A stretch of 64,000 bases of DNA, taken from positions 7,520,137 to 7,584,136 of the forward strand of contig NZ_LT629703.1 in assembly GCF_900103365.1 (NCBI RefSeq), in the 5' to 3' direction. Numbering within the stretch: the stretch's first letter is position 1; the number at the start of each line of letters is the position of its first letter. The notes under the pieces are model-generated. The model searched no databases. It saw only the letters and a program-made list of their open reading frames with translations, and was not told where the DNA came from. Both the position numbers and the translations under genes were made by a program. This DNA comes from Afipia sp. GAS231 (GTDB lineage: Bacteria > Pseudomonadota > Alphaproteobacteria > Rhizobiales > Xanthobacteraceae). Positions 10,319-19,992 of the stretch are shown one piece after another.

Positions 10319-11142
10319 TCGCTGCTGCGCTCCGCAGCCTTCGCCTCGTTCCACAGGGCGTCCATTTCCTCGAGCGAGGCATTTTCGAGCGAACGGCCCT
10401 TGGCTTCCAAGGCGCGCTCGATATGGCCGAAGCGGCGTTCGAATTTGGCGTTGGTGGCGCGTAGCGCGGTTTCGGGATCGGCGCCGACATGGCGCGCCAG
10501 ATTGACCAGCGCGAACAGGAGATCGCCGGTTTCGGCCGCGAGTTCTTCGGCATCGCCGCCATCGAGCGCCGCCTCGATCTCGTCGGCCTCCTCGCGGATC
10601 TTGTGCAGCACCGCGCGCGGGTCGTTCCAGTCGAAGCCGACGGTCGACGCCTTACGCTGCAATTCCATCGCGCGCGTCAATGCCGGCTGGCCGGCCTTGA
10701 TCCCGGACAGTAGCGATTTGTGTTCGGCAGGTTGCTGCGGCCGGCGCGCGGCGCGCTCGGCCTTTTCCTCGGCCTTGATGCGGTCCCAGGCTTCCTTGAC
10801 ATGGGAGGGTGTCAACTTGCCGTCCTTGTCGGCGAAGACATGGGGATGCCGCCGGATCATCTTTCGCGAAATGGCTTCGACCACATCGCCAAATGCAAAG
10901 GCATTCTGCTCCTCCGCCATTCGGGCGTGGAACACCACCTGCAGCAGGAGATCGCCGAGCTCGTCCTTGAGATCGTCGAGGTCGCCGCGCGCGATGGCAT
11001 CGACCACCTCGTAGGCCTCCTCGATGGTGTAGGGCGCGATGGTCGCAAAGTCCTGTTCGAGGTCCCACGGGCAACCGGTCACCGGCGTGCGCAGCGCCGC
11101 CATGATTTCGAGCAGTCTTGAAATATCGCGGGAAGGGGTCAT
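10273..11142 (-). CDS. mazG: nucleoside triphosphate pyrophosphohydrolase MazG
   Basis: 289 residues from the ATG at 11142; the longer upstream frame is not conserved in type. It is a tandem MazG protein. The first unit has CPWDLEQDF, EEAYEVVDAI and the metal-binding ELGDLLLQVVFHA. The second has EEADEIEAAL and ETGDLLFALVNLARH. It hydrolyses NTPs and ppGpp-type or damaged nucleotides to monophosphates and PPi. The last 46 bases run through the 3' end of mgtE on the other strand, so the two transcripts must overlap tail to tail. Confidence 0.93.
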   Translation of the reverse strand: MTPSRDISRLLEIMAALRTPVTGCPWDLEQDFATIAPYTIEEAYEVVDAIARGDLDDLKDELGDLLLQVVFHARMAEEQNAFAFGDVVEAISRKMIRRHPHVFADKDGKLTPSHVKEAWDRIKAEEKAERAARRPQQPAEHKSLLSGIKAGQPALTRAMELQRKASTVGFDWNDPRAVLHKIREEADEIEAALDGGDAEELAAETGDLLFALVNLARHVGADPETALRATNAKFERRFGHIERALEAKGRSLENASLEEMDALWNEAKAAERSSDYNNVPRRMSAATPK

Positions 11143-11240
11143 GCGGCACCGAACGTTTGAGGTTCGGAACTTATGCCGCATGCAGCCGCCCGATCCCAGC
11201 AAAACGAGCCGGAACAAGCGTGATTTCCACCGATTGGCCG

Positions 11241-11765
11241 CTATACCTGCGTGGCCGTCGTGCGGCGCCGGAGCACCATCAGGCGAGCAATCTTCGCGGC
11301 GCAAAGCCCGAAAAAGGCGGTGCAAAGGAGTGCGGTGAGCCGGTTGCCGGGATCGAATATCAGCATCGCGATGCCTGACATGACGAAGACAATGCAAGCG
11401 ATCTCCAGCAACCACAGCACCACCGGGCCATGCGCGCGGGCCTGTGACGTCATGCTTTCCTGCAGGGACAGTTTTTCGTCGGAGCGTTCCATGCGAGGCA
11501 GCGCGCGCCACATCCAGCCGAGATAGAAACAAACGAGCAGCGCGGCGACAGCAAGCGGGGCGAGATAGGGCTCATACATGCCGGATACGATGACCAGCAC
11601 CAGCGTCACCACCATGTAGGCTTTCACTTGCTGTCGCAGCCGCTGATAATCCTGCTCCGAGGCGATCGCGTACCCGCCGCCGAGCACGCCCCAGGGAAAG
11701 AACAGCTTGCGGTCATCCTGCGCCGTCTTGAAGCTGCCGCTGGTGAGACCGTCGAAATAGCCCAT
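11241..11765 (-). CDS. membrane protein of unknown function
   Basis: 174 residues. The N-terminal cytosolic part (FFPWGVLGGGYAIASEQDYQ) is followed by four predicted membrane helices: near residues 48-68, 70-88, 115-138 and 145-165. A basic tail (RLMVLRRRTT) follows. I do not recognise a named family, though the arrangement resembles small uncharacterised rhizobial membrane proteins. It is 98 bases upstream of mazG on the same strand and divergent from queC. Both neighbours being housekeeping genes gives no clear clue to function. Confidence 0.7.
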   Translation of the reverse strand: MGYFDGLTSGSFKTAQDDRKLFFPWGVLGGGYAIASEQDYQRLRQQVKAYMVVTLVLVIVSGMYEPYLAPLAVAALLVCFYLGWMWRALPRMERSDEKLSLQESMTSQARAHGPVVLWLLEIACIVFVMSGIAMLIFDPGNRLTALLCTAFFGLCAAKIARLMVLRRRTTATQV

Positions 11766-11883
11766 GACAGAAATCCATTGTTGGCGACGCTTGCAGCTAG
11801 AAATACCCGCGACTTTGTGCGAACTCCGTGATGCAGTTCACATTGACAAGTCACACTGAGCGAGCGCGTCGGCCAAGGACACC

Positions 11884-12594
11884 ATGAGCGATCAATCCAA
11901 ATCCGAAACCGCGCTCGTGCTGTTTTCCGGCGGCCAGGATTCCACCACCTGCCTTGCCTGGGCGTTGCAGCGCTTTGCGCGCGTCGAAATGATCGGCTTC
12001 AGCTACGGTCAGCGCCACGCCATCGAACTTGAGTGCCGCGACCGGCTATTGTCAGGCATCACATCGCTGCGGCCGGAGTGGGCGACAAGACTCGGCGAGA
12101 ACCACACACTGGAGATTCCCACGTTGGCCGAAATTTCCGATACCGCGCTGACCCGCGACGTCGCGATCGAGATGGGCGCGGATGGCCTGCCCAATACCTT
12201 CGTGCCGGGCCGCAATCTGGTGTTTTTGACGTTCGCCGCGGCGCTGGCCTACCGGCGCGGCATCCGTCACATCATCGGCGGCATGTGCGAGACCGATTAC
12301 TCCGGCTATCCGGATTGCCGCGACGAGACCATCAAGGCGCTGCAGTCCGCGCTCAACCTCGGCATGGCCAAAAACTTTGAACTGCACACGCCGCTGATGT
12401 GGCTCGACAAGGCCTCGACCTGGAAACTCGCGCACGAACTCGGCGGGGCAGGGCTGGTCGATCTGATCCGCGAACATTCCCACACCTGTTACCTCGGCGA
12501 GCGCGGCGCGCAGCACGATTGGGGCTATGGTTGCGGCGAATGCCCGGCCTGCGCGTTGCGCGCCAAGGGCTGGCGGGAGTATGCGGAAGAGTAG
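11884..12594 (+). CDS. queC: 7-cyano-7-deazaguanine (preQ0) synthase QueC
   Basis: 236 residues. The PP-loop ATPase motif is [16 protein letters not shown] near the N-terminus. The zinc ligands are in CYLGE and the [10 protein letters not shown] cluster at the C-terminus. QueC converts 7-carboxy-7-deazaguanine and ammonia to preQ0 with ATP, for queuosine in tRNA anticodons. No other queuosine gene is adjacent. The 118-base upstream gap was inspected for a preQ1 riboswitch, and no convincing one was seen. Confidence 0.96.
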   Translation: MSDQSKSETALVLFSGGQDSTTCLAWALQRFARVEMIGFSYGQRHAIELECRDRLLSGITSLRPEWATRLGENHTLEIPTLAEISDTALTRDVAIEMGADGLPNTFVPGRNLVFLTFAAALAYRRGIRHIIGGMCETDYSGYPDCRDETIKALQSALNLGMAKNFELHTPLMWLDKASTWKLAHELGGAGLVDLIREHSHTCYLGERGAQHDWGYGCGECPACALRAKGWREYAEE

Positions 12595-12616
12595 CTGTGC
12601 GCCGCATATTCGCATT

Positions 12617-12713
12617 GTCATCGCCCGCGAAGGCGGGCGATCCAGTATCCGAGATAGCTGATTTAGAGCAGAGAAGCCGCGGCATACTGGATACCCGCCT
12701 TCGCGGGTATGAC
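12617..12713. repeat. palindromic intergenic repeat (RPE-like)
   Basis: Two arms, each palindromic in itself: the left has CGCCCGCGAAGGCGGGCG and the right has ACCCGCCTTCGCGGGT. The arms are also inverted copies of each other (GTCAT...CCAGTAT versus ATACTGGAT...ATGAC), so the whole 97 bases can form a cruciform or branched RNA. It sits between convergent queC and the nitrile hydratase operon and may act as a bidirectional terminator. It resembles mobile palindromic elements widespread in Bradyrhizobium genomes; a second element of similar layout is at 23575-23704. Confidence 0.8.
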
Positions 12714-12730
12714 GATTTGAGGAGTCGTGA

Positions 12731-13108
12731 CTAGCCGAAATCCTGTTGCGTCAGTTCGATCGGCGCGCCATGCGGCGTGCGGTCGGCGGCGTGGTCCCAG
12801 GCGTTGCGGTAGCGATTTAGGGTTTCGGATGTCGCGACGCCCTTTTCGGCTACCAGAGTTTCCAGCGTCGCCAGCCAGTGCCGGTAGTAGGTTTCGCCGG
12901 TGTCGGGATCGCCATTGGCTTGTGCGCGCTTGATCTCGGCCGCAAGCGCGCTGGCCCATTCAGTCCAGGTAAACACGCCGCGGTCATGCAGGGTCAGCGC
13001 CATGGCAAAGGCGTGCGCTTCCCAAGGCTCACGAAACACCGGACCGTCCTCGTCACGGGGAATGCCCGGCACATGGTCGGTAGCGCGGGCCGCTGCGGCG
13101 TCCATCAT
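12731..13108 (-). CDS. nitrile hydratase accessory protein (activator)
   Basis: 125 residues. The sequence FREPWEAHAFAMALTLHDRGVFTWTEWA resembles the N-terminal region of nitrile hydratase beta subunits. That is characteristic of the small activator proteins (P14K / NhlE type) which carry cobalt and swap into the apo-enzyme with the alpha subunit. The ATG overlaps the stop of the beta-subunit gene (4-base overlap), making it the third gene of an alpha-beta-activator operon. The residues GETYYRHWLATLETLVAEKG are the family signature. Confidence 0.9.
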   Translation of the reverse strand: MMDAAAARATDHVPGIPRDEDGPVFREPWEAHAFAMALTLHDRGVFTWTEWASALAAEIKRAQANGDPDTGETYYRHWLATLETLVAEKGVATSETLNRYRNAWDHAADRTPHGAPIELTQQDFG

Positions 13109-13764
13109 GCGAGTTCCAGATAGGGCTCGAATGCGTCGATGGATATTTTCAGGGTCGGGTCGGCATCAGGCCCCCATAGTTCAACGCTGTCGAACACGAC
13201 CGTGTAGAGCCATTGCGGATTCTCGCCGGAGTCGGTGGCGGCCGTATCCGGATACACATGACAACCGTGGTCGCGCTCGACGACGCCGACATGGCCGCGG
13301 ACGTAGCGCGGCAGCCGGGTGTGTGTTGTCGGGTGAATATTCCTGGCACGCACCCGATCGCCCGATTTGAACTTCGCCGGGGCCGGCGCGGTGCGACCGA
13401 ATTTGCCGCGCACCATCACGCGCTCGACATCGTCGACCTCGAACTTGCCGCGCTTGAGCGGCTTCGGCGGTTGGACCGCATGTCCGGCAGCGACATCTTC
13501 GGCGGAGATAAAGCCCTTGTCGACCAGAAGGTCTTCGAGCCCAAGGAACCACTTCTTGTAATAGGAACTGCCGAGATAGACGTCCGGCCGCAACATTTCC
13601 CGGTAAAAGCGCGACGTATCGATATTGAACGCACCGGCCGCGCCCATCGCGCGCACCATGGCCAACACGCGCGCTTCCCATTCGGTGTGAAACATCGGTT
13701 CGTTCGGCTCCGGCTCGACCTTGCCGAAGCCGTCCATGCCGCCCATGTCGTGCACGCCGTTCAT
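13105..13764 (-). CDS. nthB: nitrile hydratase, beta subunit
   Basis: 219 residues beginning [16 protein letters not shown], the signature start of nitrile hydratase beta subunits. The helical N-terminal half is followed by an SH3-like C-terminal barrel (residues about 120-219) with [23 protein letters not shown] and [10 protein letters not shown]. It supplies the two arginines that bind the oxidised cysteines of the alpha-subunit metal site in known structures. It overlaps nthA upstream and the activator gene downstream by four bases each, so the three are coupled in translation. Function: hydration of nitriles to amides. Confidence 0.95.
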   Translation of the reverse strand: MNGVHDMGGMDGFGKVEPEPNEPMFHTEWEARVLAMVRAMGAAGAFNIDTSRFYREMLRPDVYLGSSYYKKWFLGLEDLLVDKGFISAEDVAAGHAVQPPKPLKRGKFEVDDVERVMVRGKFGRTAPAPAKFKSGDRVRARNIHPTTHTRLPRYVRGHVGVVERDHGCHVYPDTAATDSGENPQWLYTVVFDSVELWGPDADPTLKISIDAFEPYLELA

Positions 13765-14396
13765 GACGGCGCTCCCGGCGTCTTTGGAAAGCCGGTGCCG
13801 ATCATCGAATCACGCGTGACGAGTTCAGTCAGTTGAGCCTCGCTCCAGCCTTCCGTGCCGGCCGGCCGCATCGGCAGCACCAGAAAACGCGTCTCGGCAG
13901 TGGAATCCCACACCCGGATCTCGATTTCCTTCGGCAGGCTGACGCCAAAGTCCGCGAGCACCCCCCGTGGATCCTTGACCGCGCGTGAGCGATACGGAGC
14001 CGCCTTGTACCAGACGGGGGGCAGTCCGAGCATTTCCCAGGGGTAACAGGAGCACAGCGTGCACACGACCATGTTGTGGCGTTGTGGCGTGTTCTCGACC
14101 GCGACGAGATGGTCGCCGACCCGGCTGACATGACCGAGCGTGCTCACCGCCTTGGTGGCGTCATCCAGCAGCGCCTGTTTGAAGGCGGGATCGGTCCAGG
14201 CCTTGGCGACGACGCGCGCGCCATTGTGGGGACCGATTTTCGTCTCATAGGCCTGGATGATGGCGTCGAGCGCCGCCGGATCGACATAGCCCTTCTCGGT
14301 CAGGATCGTCTCCAGCGCGCGGACGCGCAGCTCGGTCTCCGACAGTTCGGAACGGTCGTGATCGTGGTGGTGATGGTCGTGTTCATGTTCGCTCAT
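13761..14396 (-). CDS. nthA: nitrile hydratase, alpha subunit (cobalt type)
   Basis: 211 residues. The metal site is [10 protein letters not shown]; Thr in the third position of C-T-L-C-S-C marks the cobalt class (iron enzymes have Ser there). The middle cysteines are oxidised to sulfinic and sulfenic acid in characterised enzymes. The N-terminus is unusually rich in His and Asp ([12 protein letters not shown]), which could help collect the metal. The usual alpha-subunit features [16 protein letters not shown] and [17 protein letters not shown] are present. It is the first gene of the operon. No amidase or aldoxime dehydratase is adjacent. Confidence 0.95.
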   Translation of the reverse strand: MSEHEHDHHHHDHDRSELSETELRVRALETILTEKGYVDPAALDAIIQAYETKIGPHNGARVVAKAWTDPAFKQALLDDATKAVSTLGHVSRVGDHLVAVENTPQRHNMVVCTLCSCYPWEMLGLPPVWYKAAPYRSRAVKDPRGVLADFGVSLPKEIEIRVWDSTAETRFLVLPMRPAGTEGWSEAQLTELVTRDSMIGTGFPKTPGAPS

Positions 14397-14458
14397 GCCG
14401 CAAGGATAGTCGTAAAATCCGGGCCATGTCGAGGCGGCGACTCTGGTACGTTTCTCCG

Positions 14459-15226
14459 ATGGGGATCAGGGCAGGGCGCATCGGACTAGCGGCGATAGCG
14501 GTCATTTTGGCCGGGTTTTCGGCTGGAGCTGCGCGGGCGGCGAATGGCGCCTATGCGGTGGATGCCGCCGATATTTCCGAGACCGGCTCCTGCAAGGTCG
14601 AGAGCTGGATGCAGGCCGCGACCAACACCGATTTTTCGATGGTCGCCAACCCCTCCTGCGTGGTCGATCCGTTCAAGCTGAAGCCGGTCGAACTCAGCAT
14701 GCTCAGCAACGAGGCGCGCAGCGGCGGCGACTGGAGCACCACCTTCGCGCCGAAGGCCAAGATGAACCTGGAGCCGACCGGCGTCGGCAAGCTCGGCTTT
14801 TCGATTTCGGGCGGCGGTCAGTTCGATGCCTTGACCGGGCAAAACCAGACCGTCTTTGCGACCATCCCGGCGACGTTCCGGCTGACCGAGGTCACCCGCA
14901 TCAATCTCAACGGCGGTTGGCTGTGGGACCGCACCGTCGACCGGCACTACTTCACCTACGGGATCGGTTTCGACTGGAAGTTCACCGACACCTTGCAGTG
15001 GACCATCGAGGCCTACGGCCAGGCCGGGCAATCCGATATTCCGAGCGTGGTGCGGCCGCGATTCCAGACCGGCGTGCGCTACCGGCCCAACGAGATTTTC
15101 TCGGTCGACCTGATCTACGGCCACAACATCACCGGCGAGAATGCCAACTGGATCACGCTCGGCACTACGATCCGGTGGCCGGCGCCCGAAGGCAGGCCCG
15201 CGCGCGAACGCACCGGGCATCTGTAA
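14459..15226 (+). CDS. secreted, probably outer-membrane barrel protein of unknown function
   Basis: 255 residues from the ATG at 14459, chosen because it begins directly with a signal peptide ([19 protein letters not shown], cleavage after ARA). The mature part is rich in alternating polar and hydrophobic residues and aromatic girdle-like residues ([24 protein letters not shown], read in part). A final strand, [12 protein letters not shown], fits a small beta-barrel. No family name is certain. It is divergent from the nitrile hydratase operon and 40 bases before the crotonase, with which it may be cotranscribed. Confidence 0.7.
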   Translation: MGIRAGRIGLAAIAVILAGFSAGAARAANGAYAVDAADISETGSCKVESWMQAATNTDFSMVANPSCVVDPFKLKPVELSMLSNEARSGGDWSTTFAPKAKMNLEPTGVGKLGFSISGGGQFDALTGQNQTVFATIPATFRLTEVTRINLNGGWLWDRTVDRHYFTYGIGFDWKFTDTLQWTIEAYGQAGQSDIPSVVRPRFQTGVRYRPNEIFSVDLIYGHNITGENANWITLGTTIRWPAPEGRPARERTGHL

Positions 15227-15266
15227 GCGCTATACCAATCAAGAAGAACAGGGCAGGGAGGCCCGC

Positions 15267-16073
15267 TTGACGCAATTTGTGACCATCGAGAAAGGCCTCG
15301 GGCCCGAGGGCCGCATCGCGGTCGTGCGTTTCGACCGTGGCGACGGCATCAATGCGCTGTCGCCGGAGGCGCTGCGCCAGCTCACCGATGCGGCCCGCAG
15401 CTTTGAGGACGACGCGGAGACCTCGGTCGTGGTGCTGACGGGCGGCGCCAAATCGTTCAGCGCCGGCTTCGATCTCAGGGATCCCGAGGGCAAGTCGCGC
15501 CAGACCATGGATCTCGGCGCGCTGCGCCGGCATCTCAAGCTCGGGCCGCGGCTGACGCGGGCGTGGCAGGAGATGGAGCAGATCACCATCGGCGCCATCG
15601 AAGGCTTTTGCGTCGGTGGCGGCGTCGCGCTGGCGGTAGCGCTGGATTTCCGCGTCATGGCCCGCGATGCGCACATCCGTGTGCCCGAGATCGGGCTCGG
15701 CATGAACATGAGCTGGCAGAGCGTGCCGCGCATGCTGCACCTGATGGGACCGGCACGCACCAAGCAGGCCGTGATTCTCGCGGACCAGCGCATCTCCTCG
15801 GCCGAGGCTTACGAATGGGGGCTGGTGGAGGAGGTGGCCGATCCCGGCAAGGCGTTCGACAGCGCGATGGCGCTCGCCGGCAAGGTCGCGGCCCAACCGC
15901 CGATCTCGGTCGCGATGACCAAGCTCACCGTCAATCGGCTCGCACACGCGCTCGACGATCTAGCCAGCCATATGGACCTCGACCAGTTCGCGCTGGCCAG
16001 CCTGTCCGAGGATCACAAGGAAGGCGTCGGCGCGTTTCTTGAGCGCCGCAAGCCGCGGTTCAGAGGACGCTAG
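15267..16073 (+). CDS. enoyl-CoA hydratase/isomerase (crotonase) family protein
   Basis: 268 residues from a TTG at 15267, preceded by AGGGAGG; this gives the usual crotonase length. The oxyanion-hole segments are FSAGFDLRD and IEGFCVGGGVALAVALDFR. The first catalytic position is present in VPEIGLGMN. At the position of the second catalytic Glu of the rat hydratase the alignment by eye gives Ala (TKQAVILADQRI), so true hydratase chemistry is uncertain. It may be an isomerase, hydrolase or another crotonase-fold enzyme. It ends nine bases before the convergent dehydratase gene. Confidence 0.85.
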   Translation: MTQFVTIEKGLGPEGRIAVVRFDRGDGINALSPEALRQLTDAARSFEDDAETSVVVLTGGAKSFSAGFDLRDPEGKSRQTMDLGALRRHLKLGPRLTRAWQEMEQITIGAIEGFCVGGGVALAVALDFRVMARDAHIRVPEIGLGMNMSWQSVPRMLHLMGPARTKQAVILADQRISSAEAYEWGLVEEVADPGKAFDSAMALAGKVAAQPPISVAMTKLTVNRLAHALDDLASHMDLDQFALASLSEDHKEGVGAFLERRKPRFRGR

Positions 16074-16082
16074 GCAAGCGGT

Positions 16083-17627
16083 TCACGTCACCGGGGCAGG
16101 GTTGAACAACACGAGATCGTTGTGCAGGCCCCATTTGTCGGCCCAGACCTGCTTGCGGCCGCTGGCGACATCCAGGATCAAGTGAAACAGTTCCCAGCCG
16201 GCTTCCTCGATGGTGATTTCGCCGCTGGCGATCCGGCCGGCGTCGAAATCGATCAGGTCCGACCAGCGCCGGGCCAACTCGGTCCGCGTCGAGACCTTGA
16301 TGACGGGCGCTTCAGCTAAGCCATAAGGCGTGCCGCGCCCGGTGGTGAACACCTGCAGGTTCATGCCGGCGGCGAGCTGCAGGGTGCCGCAGACGAAATC
16401 GCTGGCCGGCGTCGCGGCAAACAGCAGGCCTTTGGTATGCGCGCGCTCGCCGGGGCCGATCACGCCCGAGATCGCGCTGCAGCCGGACTTGACGATCGAG
16501 CCCAGCGACTTCTCCACGATGTTGGCGAGGCCGCCTTTCTTGTTGCCCGGCGTGGTGTTGGCGCTGCGATCGGCGCCACCGCGCGCCAGATAGGCATCGT
16601 ACCAGTCCATCTCGCGCACCAGCGCGCGCCCGACGTCGGCGTTGACGGCGCGGCGCGTCAATAGCTCGATGGCGTCGCGCACTTCGGTCACTTCCGAAAA
16701 CATCACCGTGGCGCCGGCTCGAACCAGCAGATCGGAAGCGAATCCGAGCGCGGGATTGGCGGTGACGCCGGAAAAGGCGTCGCTGCCGCCGCATTGCAGG
16801 CCGACGGTGAGGTCGGAGGCGGGGCAGGTCTCGCGCTTGCGCTGGTTCAGGACCTTCAGGCGGGCGTCGGCCATTTTGAAAATGGTCTCGACCATGTCGC
16901 CAAAGCTCTGATTGCCTTCGTCCTGCAGCCGCGTCAGGTGCGACGGGCTGCCTTCCGGGATCAACCGCTCGGGGGCAAGTTTTTCGCAACCGAGGCCGAC
17001 CACCATGACCTCGCCGCCGAAATTCGGATTCCTCGCAATGTTCTGCAGGGTGCGGATCGGGATCATCGCGTCGGGCGCATTGATGGCGACCCCGCAGCCA
17101 TAGGCATGGGTCACGGCCACGACATCGTCGACATTGGGATAGCGTGGCAGCAGTTCGGCCTTGATCCGCTTCAACGCGAATTCCAGCGTGCCGGAGACGC
17201 ATTGCACCGACGTCGAGATGGCGAGGATGTTCTTGACGCCGACCGAGCCGTCCGCGTTCCGAAAGCCTTCGAACGTGTAGCCGGTCAGGGGAGGTTGCGT
17301 CTCCGGCACTGCGTTGGCGATCTCGAGCTTGTCGAGGTCCGGCGCCTCCGGCATCCGGATCCGGGCTTCCTCGACCCATTCGCCGGTCATGATCGGCTGC
17401 AGCGCATAGCCGATGATTTCACCGTAGCGCACGATCGCTGCGTCCTGCGCGATGTCAGCCAAAGCCACCTTGTGGCCCTGTGGCACGAAGTTGCGCAGTT
17501 CGAGGCCGCAGCCGAATTTGGTCCCGGCGGGCAGGCCGAAATCGTTGACGATGATGGCGACGTTGTCGCGCGCATTCAGCTTGATGTAACGCGGCGCGTA
17601 AGCGTCGGCCGAGACCGTCATGTTCAT
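16083..17627 (-). CDS. UxaA/GarD family sugar-acid dehydratase (galactarate or altronate dehydratase-like)
   Basis: 514 residues from the ATG at 17627. The N-terminal SAF domain (about 10-90, with [17 protein letters not shown]) is followed by the long UxaA/GarD catalytic region. That region carries [21 protein letters not shown] and [16 protein letters not shown]; the Cys and His residues are those expected to hold the Fe-S or Fe2+ centre. Members dehydrate D-galactarate, D-altronate or similar acids. The substrate cannot be fixed from sequence, and no uronate pathway genes are near. It is divergent from the sirtuin gene. Confidence 0.85.
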   Translation of the reverse strand: MNMTVSADAYAPRYIKLNARDNVAIIVNDFGLPAGTKFGCGLELRNFVPQGHKVALADIAQDAAIVRYGEIIGYALQPIMTGEWVEEARIRMPEAPDLDKLEIANAVPETQPPLTGYTFEGFRNADGSVGVKNILAISTSVQCVSGTLEFALKRIKAELLPRYPNVDDVVAVTHAYGCGVAINAPDAMIPIRTLQNIARNPNFGGEVMVVGLGCEKLAPERLIPEGSPSHLTRLQDEGNQSFGDMVETIFKMADARLKVLNQRKRETCPASDLTVGLQCGGSDAFSGVTANPALGFASDLLVRAGATVMFSEVTEVRDAIELLTRRAVNADVGRALVREMDWYDAYLARGGADRSANTTPGNKKGGLANIVEKSLGSIVKSGCSAISGVIGPGERAHTKGLLFAATPASDFVCGTLQLAAGMNLQVFTTGRGTPYGLAEAPVIKVSTRTELARRWSDLIDFDAGRIASGEITIEEAGWELFHLILDVASGRKQVWADKWGLHNDLVLFNPAPVT

Positions 17628-17766
17628 GGCAAGTCCTGTTCGCAAGCGCCGTTTCAGCCGGTACAGATATAGGCGATTTTGAGCACCGCGTGGGGCGTAA
17701 ACTGTTCGGGCGTTCGGGCCGGACAGCATGGCAATGCGGGCAGCGAACGATTAAATATCGTTCGAA

Positions 17767-18573
17767 ATGCCAAACAGCGACCTCCAAGCATTCGTCCGGC
17801 GTCACGATCGACTGTTCGTTCTGACAGGCGCCGGATGCAGCACGAATTCGGGGATTCCCGACTATCGGGATGCCGATGGCAGCTGGAAACGGACACAGCC
17901 CGTGCGCTTCCAGGCGTTTGTCGCCGACGATGCCACCCGGCGCCGCTATTGGGCCCGCAGCATGATCGGCTGGCGGCGCTTCGGACAAGCCCGTCCCAAC
18001 GATGCGCATCACGCCTTGGCGCGTCTCGAGGCAGCCGGCCGCAGCCAGATGCTCCTCACCCAGAATGTGGACCGATTGCACCAGGCCGCCGGGAGCAGGG
18101 TGGTGATCGACCTTCATGGCCGCCTCGATCTGGTCCGCTGCATGGCCTGCTCGGCCGCCCGGCGCCGTGCCGACTTCCAGGAAGATCTGGTCCGCCTCAA
18201 CGCGCCCTGGGCTGGCCTGGATGCAGCTGCGTTGCCGGATGGCGATGCCGAACTCGACCATATGGACTTCTCGGGCTTTGCCGTGCCGCCTTGCGCTTCT
18301 TGTGGCGGCCTCATGAAGCCTGACGTCGTGTTCTTTGGCGAAAGCGTTCCGCGAGATCAGATTGCCTTGGCTATGGAGGCTCTGGAGCAGGCCAACGCGA
18401 TGCTGGTCGTGGGTTCGTCCCTGATGGTCTATTCGGGGTTCCGGTTCGCTCAGGCGGCAGCACGGCGCGGTATTCCGATCGCCGCCGTCAATCTCGGCCG
18501 GACGCGCGCAGACGACTTGCTGACCCTGAAGATCGAAGACCGTTGCGAGGCGGCGCTGTCGTTTCTCCTGTAG
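17767..18573 (+). CDS. Sir2 family NAD-dependent protein deacylase
   Basis: 268 residues. The NAD site is GAGCSTNSGIPDYRD, followed by TQNVDRLH and the catalytic His in DLHGRLDLVRC. The zinc-finger cysteines are CMAC and CASC, widely separated. The late Rossmann motifs KPDVVFFGESVP and VVGSSLMVYSGFRF are present. All catalytic residues of an active sirtuin are visible. Bacterial homologues remove acetyl or other acyl groups from metabolic enzymes such as acetyl-CoA synthetase. Its position upstream of a transporter and an acyl-CoA synthetase may reflect such regulation, but this is inference. Confidence 0.93.
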   Translation: MPNSDLQAFVRRHDRLFVLTGAGCSTNSGIPDYRDADGSWKRTQPVRFQAFVADDATRRRYWARSMIGWRRFGQARPNDAHHALARLEAAGRSQMLLTQNVDRLHQAAGSRVVIDLHGRLDLVRCMACSAARRRADFQEDLVRLNAPWAGLDAAALPDGDAELDHMDFSGFAVPPCASCGGLMKPDVVFFGESVPRDQIALAMEALEQANAMLVVGSSLMVYSGFRFAQAAARRGIPIAAVNLGRTRADDLLTLKIEDRCEAALSFLL

Positions 18574-18951
18574 CCCGATACGCATCCGACGATCGCAGGG
18601 GCGTTGGTCCGGAGCATACCCGCAAAACCCAACGGCCATATCTGTAATTCGCATAAGGTATATTATGGAATATTTATATCTATAATTAGATCAGATATTT
18701 AGCCGGATTTCCTTCCAGACGCCCTCAGGATTGGCGCTGGTTCGTCGGCTTGGCTGAAGCCATCTGTATCCCATCCACGGTCTCGATCGCTCCGTGGCCT
18801 TCGCACGCGTCACTTGGTCCTAAAGCCGATGTTGCCGTGGCTCGTGTCCGCTGCAATAAGCCGACGCGAATGCGAGATCGCTGATGACCTGATGGCGTCA
18901 GGTCCGTATAGAATTGCATCTCAAGAACAAAAAGCCTCAAGGGAGAAACAG
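18574..18951 (+). promoter_or_regulatory. intergenic region upstream of the TRAP operon, with an AT-rich block
   Basis: 378 bases with no gene I can support. An AT-rich block at 18655-18705 (TATATTATGGAATATTTATA region) stands out in this GC-rich surrounding and is a likely promoter or regulator site for the TRAP genes. A hairpin (CCACGG / CCGTGG) lies at 18775-18797. A clean ribosome-binding site (GGGAG) precedes the dctP start. Confidence 0.45.
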
Positions 18952-19971
18952 ATGAGCTTTTCACGACGCACGCTTCTGAAGGCATCCGCTGCGTCAGCGG
19001 TTCTGGGCGGCATTGGCGCACCCATGGTGGCGCGGGCCCAGACGGCCGAATTCACCTACAAATTTGCCAACAATCTTCCGGAATCGCATCCGTTCATGAC
19101 GCGCGCCCGCGAGATGGCCGCCGCGATCAAGGCCGAGACCAGCGGCCGGTTCGACATGCAGGTTTTCCCGAACAGCCAGCTCGGTTCCGACACCGACATG
19201 CTGAGCCAGGTTCGTTCCGGCGGCATCGAGTTTTTCACGCTGTCCGGACTGATCCTGGCCACCCTGGTGCCGGCGGCCTCGATCAACGGCGTCGGCTTCG
19301 CGTTCAAGGACTACCCGTCGGTCTGGGCGGCCATGGACGGCGATCTCGGCGCCTATGTGCGTGGCGAGATCAACAAGGCCGGCCTCGAGGTCATGGACAA
19401 GATCTGGGACAACGGTTTTCGGCAGACCACGTCGTCGACCAAGCCGATCAATGGTCCGGACGACTACAAGGGCTTCAAGATCCGCGTGCCGGTTTCGCCG
19501 CTGTGGACTTCGATGTTCAAGGCGTTCGACGCCTCGCCCGCCTCGATCAATTTCAGCGAAGTTTATTCGGCGCTGCAGACCAAGATCGTCGAAGGTCAGG
19601 AAAATCCGCTGGCGCTGATCTCGACCGCAAAACTCTACGAAGTGCAGAAATACTGCTCGATGACCAACCACATGTGGGACGGTTTCTGGTTCCTGATGAA
19701 CCGCCGTGCCTGGGCGGCGTTGCCTGATGACATCAAGACCATCGTCGCCAAGAACGTTAACGCCGCCGCGGTCAAGGAGCGTGCCGATACCGAGAAGCTC
19801 AACATCACCGTCCGCGAAGAACTGGCCGGCAAGGGCCTGGTCTTCAACCAGCCTGACGTGGCGCCGTTCCGGGAAAAACTCCGTTCCGCCGGCTTCTACG
19901 CGGAATGGAAGGGCAAATACGGCGACAAGGCCTGGGAAATCCTGGAAAAGTCGGTCGGCAAACTCTCGTAA
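18952..19971 (+). CDS. dctP: TRAP transporter solute-binding protein, DctP family
   Basis: 339 residues. The N-terminus MSFSRRTLLKASAASAVLGG is a twin-arginine-type signal, with cleavage after VARA. The mature protein has the DctP pattern: FKFANNLPESHP-like opening (actual YKFANNLPESHPF), FPNSQLGSDTDML, the ligand-carboxylate Arg in YKGFKIRVP, and INFSEVYSALQTKIVEGQENP. It captures a carboxylate-type solute in the periplasm and passes it to the membrane component encoded 21 bases downstream. The solute is unknown; an acyl-CoA synthetase two genes later suggests an organic or short-chain fatty acid. Confidence 0.94.
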   Translation: MSFSRRTLLKASAASAVLGGIGAPMVARAQTAEFTYKFANNLPESHPFMTRAREMAAAIKAETSGRFDMQVFPNSQLGSDTDMLSQVRSGGIEFFTLSGLILATLVPAASINGVGFAFKDYPSVWAAMDGDLGAYVRGEINKAGLEVMDKIWDNGFRQTTSSTKPINGPDDYKGFKIRVPVSPLWTSMFKAFDASPASINFSEVYSALQTKIVEGQENPLALISTAKLYEVQKYCSMTNHMWDGFWFLMNRRAWAALPDDIKTIVAKNVNAAAVKERADTEKLNITVREELAGKGLVFNQPDVAPFREKLRSAGFYAEWKGKYGDKAWEILEKSVGKLS

Positions 19972-19992
19972 GTATAAGTGCAGGGGGCCGTC

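Noticed and set aside
11766..11883. possible preQ1 riboswitch before queC
   Set aside because: No recognisable small hairpin followed by an A-rich pseudoknot partner near the start codon.
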